From the NCBI RefSeq assembly GCF_000685805.1, contig NZ_JMKP01000001.1, positions 1 through 64,000 of the forward strand: a stretch of 64,000 nt of DNA, read 5' to 3'. A model generated the notes under the pieces. It was not told the origin of the DNA, did no database searches, and saw only the letters and a program-made list of their open reading frames with translations. The position numbers and the translations under genes are program-made. The DNA is from Psychrobacter phenylpyruvicus DSM 7000 = NBRC 102152. GTDB taxonomy: Bacteria > Pseudomonadota > Gammaproteobacteria > Pseudomonadales > Moraxellaceae. Shown here piece after piece: positions 16,030 to 24,603 of this stretch. The stretch's first letter is position 1. Every line of letters begins with the position of its first letter.

Positions 16030-17670
16030 ATGAGCTTAACTCTTTCAGTATCTAAAACTTTACCAAAGCTGGCCTCAAAAAAACTACTAAAAAAGGCGCC
16101 CGCTAACAACGACATCCAAAGCCATTGTTTGGCGGTATTGGTCGACGATGAAGCCAACCTAATAGGTAACTTCAAAGGGTTGGAAGCCTATCAACAACGT
16201 ATTGAAGATTTAATCGCTGTCTCTGACTTCAGTGGTAAGCTTGGCGAAACAGTAGCAGACTTTGCTCTAGCAGCCGATGCCAAAAAAGCGCCGTTACAAC
16301 TTTTATTAGTAGGCATAGGTAAACCTGAGAAAATCAACTCAAGCTCTATGCAGAAGATTGCCACAGCTCTTTATAAAAACAGTCACAAACGAGTGACCAA
16401 TTTAGCCGTGGCTATCGGTGATGACCTATCTGATGAAAGCTTACAACAGTTGGCGTTGGAATTACTAAACGCCAGCTACCGCTTTGAAAAATATAAATCT
16501 GAAACCACTGAGCCAAAACTGGCTGCAGTTACCTTGGTTTCAGACAGCGTATCACAAGAAACCATCGACTATGTAGCAGCGGTTCACAGTGGTCAAACCT
16601 TAGCACGCGATGTGGCCAATGAGCCAGGTAACATTTGCTTCCCAGTTTATATGGCTGATCAAGCCAAAGAACTGGCCAAAGCCTACCCTGACCTATTGAA
16701 AGTAACGGTATTGGGTGAAAGAGAAATGGAAGAGCTGGGCATGAACTGCTTCTTATCTGTGTCTCGTGGCTCGGTGCGTGAGGGTCAATTGGTAATTCTT
16801 GAATATCAGGGCCAAAAACAAGCTACTACTAACTCAAGCTTCGCTGATACCTTAGCCAGCAATATTAAAGCTGTGGCCGATAAACTGCCGAAAAAAGCCA
16901 CCAAAGCTAAAAAGGCAGAAGCCGATGCTGAATCTGTAGAGCAAAACTTCGATGCCCCTATTGTATTAGTGGGTAAAGGTGTAACTTTTGACTCAGGCGG
17001 TATCTCAATCAAACCAGGCGCTGCTATGGATGAGATGAAGTTCGATATGGGCGGCTCAGCTTCTGTGTTAGGTACCATAAAAGCTTTATGTGAAGCCCGT
17101 CTGCCTATTAACGTAGTGGGTGCCTTAGCTTGTGCAGAGAATATGCCTTCAGGTGAAGCGACTCGCCCAGGTGATATCGTAAAAGCGATGAACGGCATGA
17201 ACGTTGAAATTCTAAACACTGACGCCGAAGGTCGTTTGGTGCTAGCCGATACTCTATGCTACGTTCAGCGTTATAACCCACGTGCCATTATCGATGTAGC
17301 CACTTTAACAGGCGCTTGTGTGATTGCTTTAGGGCATGTACGTTCAGCGGTATTTAGTAACGATGAAGACGTATTGTTTGAGTTAGAAAACGCCAGTGAT
17401 CAGTCAGGTGACCTAATCTGGCACATGCCTCTTGATGATGAATATCAGAGCCAGTTGGATTCTCCTATTGCCGATATCCAAAACATTGGTGGCCGTGCCG
17501 CTGGGGCAGTAACTGCCGCTTGCTTCTTGTCTCGCTTCATCGAAGAAGGTCAAGCATGGGCTCACTTAGACATCGCAGGCACTGCCTGGAATTCAGGTAA
17601 AGATAAAGGTGCAACAGGCCGTCCTGTTCCTTTATTCATGCAGTATCTAAAAAATATGTCTCAGCAGTAA
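16030..17670 (+). CDS. pepA: Leucyl aminopeptidase (M17 family)
   Basis: PepA is a hexameric two-metal aminopeptidase that removes N-terminal residues; in E. coli it also binds DNA. The C-terminal catalytic domain shows the ligand motifs GKGVTFDSGGISIKPG, MKFDMGGSA and NTDAEGRLVLADTL. The protein is 546 residues, against about 503 in E. coli. The difference is a Lys/Ala/Glu-rich insert near residues 264-306, just before the catalytic domain. The ATG at 16030 has AGGA at a normal distance of seven bases. An ATG at 16024 sits too close to the same AGGA. holC begins 29 bases downstream, so the pair forms an operon. Confidence 0.95.
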   Translation: MSLTLSVSKTLPKLASKKLLKKAPANNDIQSHCLAVLVDDEANLIGNFKGLEAYQQRIEDLIAVSDFSGKLGETVADFALAADAKKAPLQLLLVGIGKPEKINSSSMQKIATALYKNSHKRVTNLAVAIGDDLSDESLQQLALELLNASYRFEKYKSETTEPKLAAVTLVSDSVSQETIDYVAAVHSGQTLARDVANEPGNICFPVYMADQAKELAKAYPDLLKVTVLGEREMEELGMNCFLSVSRGSVREGQLVILEYQGQKQATTNSSFADTLASNIKAVADKLPKKATKAKKAEADAESVEQNFDAPIVLVGKGVTFDSGGISIKPGAAMDEMKFDMGGSASVLGTIKALCEARLPINVVGALACAENMPSGEATRPGDIVKAMNGMNVEILNTDAEGRLVLADTLCYVQRYNPRAIIDVATLTGACVIALGHVRSAVFSNDEDVLFELENASDQSGDLIWHMPLDDEYQSQLDSPIADIQNIGGRAAGAVTAACFLSRFIEEGQAWAHLDIAGTAWNSGKDKGATGRPVPLFMQYLKNMSQQ

Positions 17671-17699
17671 TTTGACTGCCAGACGTATCAAAGCTGCTT

Positions 17700-18191
17700 A
17701 TGCAAATTAGTTTTTATGTCCTCGGTGAGCGTTATATGAAGCAAGACGCCACCGCTGCAAGTACCGTCTCAGCCGTTGATGCTGAGGCGGTGCTCAACTT
17801 TGTATGTCGATTAACTCAGACCGTATTGAATAAAAGCGAACACAGCTTAGTTATCGTTGATGATCAAAGAGATCGACTCCAAGCGTTAGATGAGCAACTG
17901 TGGTCATTTGATGCCACTAGCTTTATTCCGCATACCCTGATCTCTGATGAACAAATCACTGCAGAAAAACTTACTGCCCCAGTGACCCTACTTTCGTCAT
18001 TGCCACCAAACTTCGATGGCGTAGTCCTAAATCTAGCTCCTTCTGCCCTTACTTTATCCCAAAACGGCACGCTACCTGATCGGATTTTGGAAATTATCAC
18101 CCCTGATGAAGTCAGTAAGCAACAAGGCCGTGATAAATACCGAGCCTATCGCGACTTAGGCTTTGAGCTTATCTACTACCCTATTAATTAG
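17700..18191 (+). CDS. holC: DNA polymerase III subunit chi
   Basis: HolC, the chi subunit, links the clamp loader (through psi) to single-strand binding protein. The 163-residue protein has the expected pattern: ISFYVL at the start, EAVLNFVCRLTQTVLNKS, the conserved LWSFDATSFIPHTL, a VVLNLAP strand and the C-terminal KYRAYRDLGFEL helix. It directly follows pepA, the usual arrangement in gamma-proteobacteria. valS, which often follows, is absent here, and a terminator ends the unit. Confidence 0.93.
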   Translation: MQISFYVLGERYMKQDATAASTVSAVDAEAVLNFVCRLTQTVLNKSEHSLVIVDDQRDRLQALDEQLWSFDATSFIPHTLISDEQITAEKLTAPVTLLSSLPPNFDGVVLNLAPSALTLSQNGTLPDRILEIITPDEVSKQQGRDKYRAYRDLGFELIYYPIN

Positions 18192-18243
18192 CCTTCCTTA
18201 CTCCCTTTTTTCCCCCTATTGTCTGTTTAACCTTAGACAGAAA

Positions 18244-18267
18244 CCGGCTTTTAGCTGGCTTTTTTTG
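18244..18267 (+). terminator. Terminator after pepA-holC
   Basis: CCGGCT pairs with AGCTGG (one G-U) around a three-base loop, followed by C and eight T. Confidence 0.65.
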
Positions 18268-18300
18268 TATTTATTATTAAAGCCAATTTATAGTTATTTG

Positions 18301-18347
18301 TTGCAGACCAGTTCAAGTTTTGTATAATCAGGGCATAATCTGATTAT
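18301..18347 (+). promoter_or_regulatory. sstT promoter overlapped by a perfect palindrome
   Basis: A perfect TATAAT (18323-18328) has a weak -35 (TTGCAG) 16 bases upstream. Overlapping the -10 box is a perfect inverted repeat, ATAATCAG-N8-CTGATTAT (18324-18347). A protein bound there would block RNA polymerase, so repression is the simplest reading. The regulator is unknown. Confidence 0.5.
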
Positions 18348-18533
18348 GTGATAGAGCTTAGCGGAGTAACGTTTACTATAATTTCACTGTCAATGGCTCT
18401 TAAAACTCTATCTTTCAATCAAATCATCTACCTTAATTATATCTGGGCATGGGCGTGAAGCTTATGCACTGTATACTTTTATTTTTTATTTTAGTGCTGA
18501 CCCTACTTCAGTTAGCATTTATTTGGAGAGCTT

Positions 18534-19754
18534 ATGAGAGCCCTTATTGACATGTACCAACGCATCGGCTTGGTGCCTCTAATTATTATTGGGCTAGTAA
18601 TTGGTATCTTAATAGGCTGGTTATTGCCTTCAGTGGGTATCGCGTTAGGCTTACTTGGTACCTTATTTGTGGGCGCGCTAAAGGCTGTGGCGCCTATTTT
18701 GGTATTCATTTTGGTAATGGCGGCAGTCAGTCAGCACCAAGGTCAAAGCCAAGTTCATGTCAAACCAGTGTTGATCATGTACATTTTCGGCACTTTCTTG
18801 GCAGCCTTAACTGCTGTGATAGCAAGCTTTACCTTCCCAACTGAGCTGATTGGCCTAAATACCATTGAAGCGGTTACTGACCAAGCCCCTCCTTCTGGGT
18901 TAAAAGAAGTGTTGACTACGCTACTTATGAACTTAGTCGACAATCCAGTTAATGCCATCGCCAGTGCCAACTACATGGGTATTTTGGCTTGGGCCTTAAT
19001 CATTGGTTTTGCGCTACGTAAAGCCTCTGCTACCACTCGCACTATGGTCGCTGACTTATCAGAGGCCATCTCTAATGTGGTGCGTTTTGTTATCGCCTTT
19101 GCTCCTATTGGTATCTTAGGCTTAGTGGCTAATACCATTGCTGAAACAGGCTTTGGGGTCTTAGCAAGCTATGGCCGTCTGCTAGCAGTCCTGCTGGGCT
19201 CTATGCTGTTCATTGCCTTAGTGGTTAACCCCCTTATTGTGGCCTTTAGTATTCGTAGAAACCCTTATCCTCTGGTATTTACCTGCTTACGTGAGTCAGG
19301 GATTACTGCGTTCTTTACCCGCTCATCGGCGGCTAACATTCCGGTCAACATGAACTTAGCCAAAAAGCTCGGCTTACATGAAGACACTTACTCAGTGACT
19401 CTACCTTTGGGCGCAACCATTAATATGGCAGGGGCCGCCATCACCATTAACGTGCTGACCTTAGCTGCCGCTCATACCTTGGGGATATCGGTGGACTTCG
19501 GCTCGGCCTTATTGCTTAGTGTGGTAGCTACCATCTCTGCGACTGGTGCTTCAGGCGTGGCAGGCGGATCCTTACTACTTATTCCACTGGCTTGTAGCTT
19601 ATTTAATATTCCTAATGATATTGCGATGCAGGTTGTGGCCATTGGCTTTATCATTGGTGTGGTTCAAGACTCGGCAGAAACGGCGCTTAACTCGTCAACT
19701 GACGTATTATTTACCGCAGCCGCTGACCCAGTCATGAAAAACAAAACTGCTTAA
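18534..19754 (+). CDS. sstT: Serine/threonine:sodium symporter
   Basis: SstT imports serine and threonine with sodium and belongs to the dicarboxylate/amino acid:cation symporter family. The 406 residues are close to the E. coli length (414) and contain eight or more hydrophobic helices. The re-entrant loop signatures are [14 protein letters not shown] and the sodium/substrate region [15 protein letters not shown], followed by [13 protein letters not shown] and [19 protein letters not shown] precedes the ATG by five bases. It is monocistronic with a terminator downstream and a promoter overlapped by a palindrome about 200 bases upstream. Confidence 0.95.
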   Translation: MRALIDMYQRIGLVPLIIIGLVIGILIGWLLPSVGIALGLLGTLFVGALKAVAPILVFILVMAAVSQHQGQSQVHVKPVLIMYIFGTFLAALTAVIASFTFPTELIGLNTIEAVTDQAPPSGLKEVLTTLLMNLVDNPVNAIASANYMGILAWALIIGFALRKASATTRTMVADLSEAISNVVRFVIAFAPIGILGLVANTIAETGFGVLASYGRLLAVLLGSMLFIALVVNPLIVAFSIRRNPYPLVFTCLRESGITAFFTRSSAANIPVNMNLAKKLGLHEDTYSVTLPLGATINMAGAAITINVLTLAAAHTLGISVDFGSALLLSVVATISATGASGVAGGSLLLIPLACSLFNIPNDIAMQVVAIGFIIGVVQDSAETALNSSTDVLFTAAADPVMKNKTA

Positions 19755-19809
19755 GCGTGAAATCAACCAAAGCGCTAAGCTACTAAACTAAGCCAACTAA
19801 ATAGCATTA

Positions 19810-19846
19810 AAAAAAGAGGCCTCAACACTGTTGGGGCCTCTTTTTT
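19810..19846 (+). terminator. Rho-independent terminator after sstT
   Basis: GAGGCCTCAA pairs with TTGGGGCCTC (one U-G) around a five-base loop and runs into six T. The other strand has an A run upstream, so it may be bidirectional. Confidence 0.85.
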
Positions 19847-19958
19847 GGTAGTTGTTCAATCCTAAATAAAATTGTCCAATTCTAAAACTGTTCGGTTCTA
19901 AAATTGTTCGGTGCTAAATATAGCTATTAGCAATAACTTAGCGAAAGAATAAAGCCAA

Positions 19959-20288
19959 TTACTGCGACTTTATTTCGACCTCAATGGTATGTACCGGCTG
20001 CATTGAAGCTAGCTGCTGACGCTTAAACTGACGTAGCTGCTCTACTTCATCTAACAGCTCCAAAATCAGCCCAATGGCCGGAATACTGGCGTCGAAATCA
20101 CGACTTAAGCGTGATGCTCGGCGCACTGTCGCCAATTGATAACCGGTGAATTGCTGGGTTTCTGGCACATCATATTCGATGACATTTTCTTCTATTAACG
20201 CCATTACCCAATTACGCTCAGCCCCACAAGCGGCAACGAGCTCATCTAAGGTCATGATAATATCGTTAAACTCATTAGAATGTTTCAT
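19959..20288 (-). CDS. cbpM: Chaperone modulator CbpM-like protein
   Basis: The 109-residue protein begins with a MerR-like helix segment (MTLDELVAACGAERNWVMALIEENVIEY). The remainder, with ATVRRASRLSRDFDASIPAIGLILELLDEVEQL, matches CbpM, which binds the J domain of CbpA and inhibits its co-chaperone and DNA-binding activity. It lies 28 bases downstream of cbpA on the same strand, the standard cbpA-cbpM operon. The last 20 residues are variable. Naming relies on that context together with the motifs. Confidence 0.85.
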   Translation of the reverse strand: MKHSNEFNDIIMTLDELVAACGAERNWVMALIEENVIEYDVPETQQFTGYQLATVRRASRLSRDFDASIPAIGLILELLDEVEQLRQFKRQQLASMQPVHTIEVEIKSQ

Positions 20289-20316
20289 GATAACCGTCCC
20301 TCTTATAGTTATATTT

Positions 20317-21360
20317 TTAGCGCTTTATAGTGATATCAGCGAAGCTTTGTTTTAAGGCTTCATACGCTTGCTGCTGCGCTTCGGTACTAACCTCCGGGTT
20401 AACAATATTTAAAGTAAGGTATAGGTCTCCTGCCTGCTTGGCTGGAATACCTTTACCCTTAACCCTTAGGTGACTACCGGATTTACTATTTTTGGGTATG
20501 GTCACCCCAAAAGTTCCGGCTGGGGTACTGACATTAATCTTCTCACCTAACGCTGCCTCCCAAGGGGTAATATTGACCGTTTGATAGACATCAGTGCCTT
20601 CTAAGCGAATGTTGTCATCATGCTCAATTATCACCTTTAAGAATAAGTCACCATTTTTGCCACCCCCATAGCTGGCTGCCCCTTGACCACTTAGGCGAAT
20701 TTGCTTGCCTTCGGTGATACCTTTGGGGATTTTGATTTTCAAGGTTTTTTGTTCATGACTTACCGTACCGTCTGACTGACGAGTGGGGACATTCAATTTA
20801 ATACTATAGTCATCACCCTTATAGACCGAGTCTAAACTGACGCTAATCTCTGCATGTTGGTCTTGGCCTGGCATAGGTCCTGCTTGTTGGAACGCATTGC
20901 CAAAGTGATCATAGCCTTCAAAGCCAGATTGCGCCGATTGATGAGAGGACTTAGCCCCTCCTCTACCTGCACCGAACGCTGAGAAGATATCATCAAAGCG
21001 GAAGCTACCACTGCCAAATGGAGCACCTTCACCAAATTGATCTTTGATGTCCTCCCATCTAAAGCCACCCTGCCCGCCTGCACCGCCAAAACCGCCTGAG
21101 CCACCAAAGCCGCCTGAGCCACCAAAGCCGCCGGCTCCTGCGAAGGGGTTATCCTGCATCGCATCATATTGTGCGCGCTTTTCAGGATCACGTAAGGTCT
21201 CATAAGCGTTATTAATTTCTGCTATTTTTTCATCAGCATCTTTGGCTTTACTGACATCGGGATGGTATTTACGTACCAACTTTCGGTAAGCCTTTTTAAT
21301 ATCGTTTTCTGAGGCATCTTTACTGACACCTAAAACATCATAAAAACTTTTTTCTGCCAT
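20317..21360 (-). CDS. cbpA: DnaJ-class co-chaperone CbpA
   Basis: CbpA is a nucleoid-associated J-domain protein that stimulates DnaK and binds curved DNA. The J domain (residues 1-70) contains the HPD triad at 33-35. A Gly/Phe-rich linker follows, with repeated GGFGGS units around 78-100. Two DnaJ C-terminal substrate-binding domains come next (about 145-340), including DLFLKVIIEHD, and TPWEAALGEKINVSTPAG. The cysteine-rich zinc domain of DnaJ is absent, which separates CbpA from DnaJ. At 347 residues it is longer than E. coli CbpA (306) because of the linker. AAGGA lies nine bases before the ATG. Confidence 0.93.
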   Translation of the reverse strand: MAEKSFYDVLGVSKDASENDIKKAYRKLVRKYHPDVSKAKDADEKIAEINNAYETLRDPEKRAQYDAMQDNPFAGAGGFGGSGGFGGSGGFGGAGGQGGFRWEDIKDQFGEGAPFGSGSFRFDDIFSAFGAGRGGAKSSHQSAQSGFEGYDHFGNAFQQAGPMPGQDQHAEISVSLDSVYKGDDYSIKLNVPTRQSDGTVSHEQKTLKIKIPKGITEGKQIRLSGQGAASYGGGKNGDLFLKVIIEHDDNIRLEGTDVYQTVNITPWEAALGEKINVSTPAGTFGVTIPKNSKSGSHLRVKGKGIPAKQAGDLYLTLNIVNPEVSTEAQQQAYEALKQSFADITIKR

Positions 21361-21390
21361 TATTATTATTCCTTTTAAGCGTTTTAATCT

Positions 21391-21426
21391 AAAAAAACCA
21401 GCTCTTAGGGTTATATATAAGGGCTG
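21391..21426 (-). terminator. Terminator after yheS
   Basis: On the minus strand CAGCCCTTA pairs with TAAGAGCTG (one mismatch) around a ten-base loop and is followed by G and seven T. Confidence 0.65.
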
Positions 21427-21506
21427 TTAATGAATATTTCACCTTCCATCAAGCCAAGTTTGTTGAATTTATAGCCACAGAGCGCTTCAACTGTATCACG
21501 CTCATG

Positions 21507-23501
21507 CTACTGTTCATACTGCTCAAGCTCAGTCATGGCCATCAACATCTCCTCTTCAAGCTGTGCCTGTTGCTGCTGCAAGGAAGCCTGTTCATCTAGT
21601 AGCTTTAACAGCTCGTCTTTACGAGCCTCCTCATAAAGCGTGGTATCGGCTAGCTTTAATTCTAAATCTGCTAAGCCATCGACCACTTTATCTAGTTTTT
21701 TCTCAGCTTGCTCGATACGTTTTCGGATTGGCGCCGTTAACTTGCGCTGCTCTGCAGCCAGTTTGCGGCGCTCTTCTTTGCTCAGCTGTGGCTCTTCTGC
21801 CTTCGCTTTAGCTTCCGCTGCTTTTCTGTCTTCTTCTGCCTGTATCGCTGCTTGGTTGGCGGCCGCTTTGGCATCACGAGACTCTTTTGCTGCTTCTTTG
21901 GCATCTGATTTACGCTGATCAGACAACCATTTTCCATAGTCTGAGACGTCGCCTTCAAACTCTTGTAGCTTACCGTCATGCACCAGATACAGCTCATCAC
22001 AGACGTTGGCAATAAGTTCGCGGTCATGCGATACCAACACCACTGCACCGGCGAACCCTTGCAGTGCCATGGTCAACGCTTGGCGCATTTGCAAATCTAA
22101 GTGGTTGGTGGGCTCATCTAGCACCAATACGTTTGGCTTTTGCCACACAATTAATGCCAAGGTCAGACGCGCCCGCTCACCGCCTGAGAACAGCTTACTT
22201 GGTGTATCAATACGATCACCACGGAAATCAAAGCTGCCTAAAAATGAACGCAGCTCAGCGTCAGAGGTCTTGCCAGCAATACGGCGCATCATAATCATCG
22301 GCGTGGCCTCGGCATCCAAGCTGTCCATTTGATGTTGGTTAAAGTAGCCGATATGTAGCGTGTCTGAAACCTTATAACTGCCCGTCAGCGGTTCAAGCTC
22401 TCCGACTAAAGCTTTAATTAAGGTGGATTTACCCGCCCCATTCATTCCCAATAGGCCAATGCGGGTGTCAGGGGTAATCTGTAAGCTGACGTCTTTTAGA
22501 ATGGGTGTTTCACTATAGCCAATATCGGCTGACTTCAGCGAAATCAGCGGCGAGCTCATGTGGCTAGGCTCATAAAACTGGAAGGTGAAGGGGTTGTCTG
22601 CCATGACCGGAGAAAGATCCGCCATACGCTCTAGCTGCTTTAAGCGGCTTTGCGCTTGCTTAGCTTTAGAGGCTTTGGCACGAAAGCGGCGCACGAAGTC
22701 CTCTAAATGCGCGCGGGTGGTCTCTTGCTTTTCATAAGCCTGCTGCTGCTGTGCCAGACGCTCACTACGGGTGCGCACAAACTGTGAATAGTTGCCGGTG
22801 TACAGCGTCAAACGCTGATTTTCGACATGAAGAATATAGCTAATGGTGGCATCCAAGAAGGTTTGATCATGCGAGATAAGCAGTACCGTGCCATCAAATT
22901 TGGCAATCCACTCTTCTAACCATAAGATAGCATCTAAGTCTAAGTGGTTGGTGGGCTCATCGAGTAACAGCAGGTCGGCACGGCTCATCAAGGTTTTCGC
23001 CAAATTCAGGCGCATACGCCAGCCCCCAGAGAAATCATTTACAGGTAGCTCGTGTTGATTGGGCTTAAATCCTAGGCCAGCCATAATCTGTGCCGCTGTG
23101 GTGGGGGTTCGATAACCATCGATGTCATCGAAGCGTTGATACAGCTGGGCAATCTCGGCATCGCTTAAACTGTCCGGCGCCATCATTTTTTGATTCAGTT
23201 GGTACCACTCTTTGTCGCCGCTTAATACGTAATCGATGGCAGGTTGACTGCTGCCTTCGACTTCCTGTGCCATGTGCGCCACCTCCCAACCACTGGGAAT
23301 GCTAATATTACCGGCATCCACGGTTAACTCATCAGTAGTCTGCTCCCCCATATAGGTCAGAATCACCCCAAATAGAGTAGATTTACCGGTACCATTGTTG
23401 CCGGTTAGTCCCACTTTTTGGCCGGGGTGGATCTGGAAAGTGGCGTCTGAGAATAGGATTCTGCCATCACGGCGGACACTGACTTTGTTAAATTCAATCA
23501 T
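21507..23501 (-). CDS. yheS: ABC-F family ATPase YheS
   Basis: ABC-F proteins bind the ribosomal E site and relieve translation stalls; they have no membrane domain. The 664 residues hold two ABC domains. Walker A motifs are GNNGTGKST (about 34-42) and GMNGAGKST, signatures are NDFSGGWRMRL and KLFSGGERARL, and each Walker B reads LLLDEPTNHLDL or VLDEPTNHLDL. An arm insert lies in the first ATPase domain and a Lys/Arg-rich linker between domains includes FRAKASKAKQAQSRLK. The charged C-terminal coiled coil (about 545-660) and the collinear match to E. coli YheS support the name over Uup or EttA. Confidence 0.9.
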   Translation of the reverse strand: MIEFNKVSVRRDGRILFSDATFQIHPGQKVGLTGNNGTGKSTLFGVILTYMGEQTTDELTVDAGNISIPSGWEVAHMAQEVEGSSQPAIDYVLSGDKEWYQLNQKMMAPDSLSDAEIAQLYQRFDDIDGYRTPTTAAQIMAGLGFKPNQHELPVNDFSGGWRMRLNLAKTLMSRADLLLLDEPTNHLDLDAILWLEEWIAKFDGTVLLISHDQTFLDATISYILHVENQRLTLYTGNYSQFVRTRSERLAQQQQAYEKQETTRAHLEDFVRRFRAKASKAKQAQSRLKQLERMADLSPVMADNPFTFQFYEPSHMSSPLISLKSADIGYSETPILKDVSLQITPDTRIGLLGMNGAGKSTLIKALVGELEPLTGSYKVSDTLHIGYFNQHQMDSLDAEATPMIMMRRIAGKTSDAELRSFLGSFDFRGDRIDTPSKLFSGGERARLTLALIVWQKPNVLVLDEPTNHLDLQMRQALTMALQGFAGAVVLVSHDRELIANVCDELYLVHDGKLQEFEGDVSDYGKWLSDQRKSDAKEAAKESRDAKAAANQAAIQAEEDRKAAEAKAKAEEPQLSKEERRKLAAEQRKLTAPIRKRIEQAEKKLDKVVDGLADLELKLADTTLYEEARKDELLKLLDEQASLQQQQAQLEEEMLMAMTELEQYEQ

Positions 23502-23888
23502 GGATATTAATCACTTTTTGGTTAATGCTAAGCGGGATAGGCAACTTACGGCTTAGGGGCGATGCTCATAAAAAAAACATGCAAAAAAAAACACAGTTTA
23601 TCTGTTAAAAGGCATTGAAAATAAAGCATTATGCCTCATTATGTTATACTGAATGACTAATTATTTAAATAATCGTAAAATCAGTTCAACACATGACCTG
23701 TTAACGGCCCAGATAAAAGTGATCTGTTATTGATGCACGCCCATTGTAAAAAATTTACCCTCATCTTTATAGTAAGTTAGCTTTATAAAAGACCGTCTTC
23801 ATAAAAACAGTCGCTTTATTATCGGACCCAGTACTAACCCAGATTTTGATTTTACGTTAAGTGAAGTTTTACACTTTACGAGGATACT
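23502..23888. other. Divergent intergenic region between yheS and erpA
   Basis: No gene is supported in these 387 bases. An extended A run (about 23562-23591) and a TATACT hexamer at 23645-23650 are visible, but no matching -35 box at normal spacing was found. I could not identify an IscR-type site near erpA. Confidence 0.45.
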
Positions 23889-24218
23889 ATGACTACCATT
23901 ACCTTAACTGACAGTGCGGCTAATAAAGTTCGCAAATTACGTGAAGAAGAAGGCGATCAAAACCTTATGCTACGAGTGTATGTCACTGGTGGCGGCTGTT
24001 CGGGGTTTTCATATGGCTTTAACTTCGCTGAAGAAGAAGGCGAAGATGATGCCAGCTTTGAAAACGATGATGTTACTTTACTGGTAGACTCACTCAGTTA
24101 CCAATATCTGCAAGGCTCAACGGTAGATTACACGGAAGGATTAGAAGGCGCACGCTTTGTGGTGACTAACCCTAATGCAACGACCACTTGTGGCTGTGGC
24201 TCCTCGTTCTCTATCTAA
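23889..24218 (+). CDS. erpA: Iron-sulfur cluster insertion protein ErpA
   Basis: ErpA is an A-type carrier that delivers [4Fe-4S] clusters to essential apoproteins such as the isoprenoid enzymes IspG and IspH. The 109-residue protein has the three invariant cysteines: Cys37 in [11 protein letters not shown], and Cys101 and Cys103 in the C-terminal [11 protein letters not shown]. The first helix [17 protein letters not shown] is typical of ErpA rather than IscA. GAGGA lies four to five bases before the ATG. It is a single-gene unit ending in a terminator. Confidence 0.95.
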   Translation: MTTITLTDSAANKVRKLREEEGDQNLMLRVYVTGGGCSGFSYGFNFAEEEGEDDASFENDDVTLLVDSLSYQYLQGSTVDYTEGLEGARFVVTNPNATTTCGCGSSFSI

Positions 24219-24292
24219 AGGCTCTTTTGGTTCTAACCCCATTAAAGCCATAAATAACCGTTACAGTAATAAAATAAAAAGCATTGCCTTGG

Positions 24293-24334
24293 CCGCTACA
24301 AGCTCTAGTTTAGTATTGTAGCGGTTATTTTTTT
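24293..24334 (+). terminator. Rho-independent terminator after erpA
   Basis: CCGCTACAA pairs perfectly with TTGTAGCGG around a 14-base loop, followed by TTATTTTTTT. Confidence 0.8.
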
Positions 24335-24409
24335 ATTAAATTTTAGAAAAACTTCCAGTGCTTACTCTATTGAAGTTTGGCTGAGTATTAATCTGACATT
24401 TGACTAGCT

Positions 24410-24442
24410 TTTGGCTGTCATTTAGCTGTTGTTTAGCTGTCA
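24410..24442. repeat. Three tandem 11-base repeats upstream of gshA
   Basis: The units are TTTGGCTGTCA, TTTAGCTGTTG and TTTAGCTGTCA, directly abutting. An 11-base period is close to one helical turn, so bound proteins would lie on one DNA face. The array ends about 160 bases before the gshA ATG. A regulatory role is inferred only. Confidence 0.5.
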
Positions 24443-24603
24443 TTTGTAAAACGCGCATGATTTTTTAATAGGTTTAAGCTACACTAAATCGATATATAAG
24501 TGGCCCAATTAGGCCTATAAAAAACTACTTTATCCCACCTAAGCTTTGTTAATTCATCTAAATTAATGAGTCGTGGGGTGCTTATTTGATTTTGAGACAT
24601 AGT

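Larger units (their letters stand above)
18192..18533. other. Intergenic region between holC and sstT
   Basis: This region holds the holC terminator and a promoter overlapped by a palindrome (18323-18347). About 185 bases then follow to the sstT start, in which I see no gene. If transcription starts near 18335 the sstT leader is unusually long. Confidence 0.5.
24219..24603. other. Intergenic region between erpA and gshA
   Basis: This stretch holds the erpA terminator (24293-24334) and three tandem 11-base repeats (24410-24442). No gene is supported. Confidence 0.5.

Noticed and set aside
18348..18533. Riboswitch in the long sstT leader
   Set aside because: I could not match it to any known riboswitch core (no lysine, glycine or threonine-type conserved elements recognised).
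20990..21140. Tandem repeated sequence (CCACCAAAGCCGCCTGAG type)
   Set aside because: It is the coding sequence of the Gly/Phe-rich linker of CbpA, where repeated GGFGGS residues force repeated codons; not a separate repeat element.
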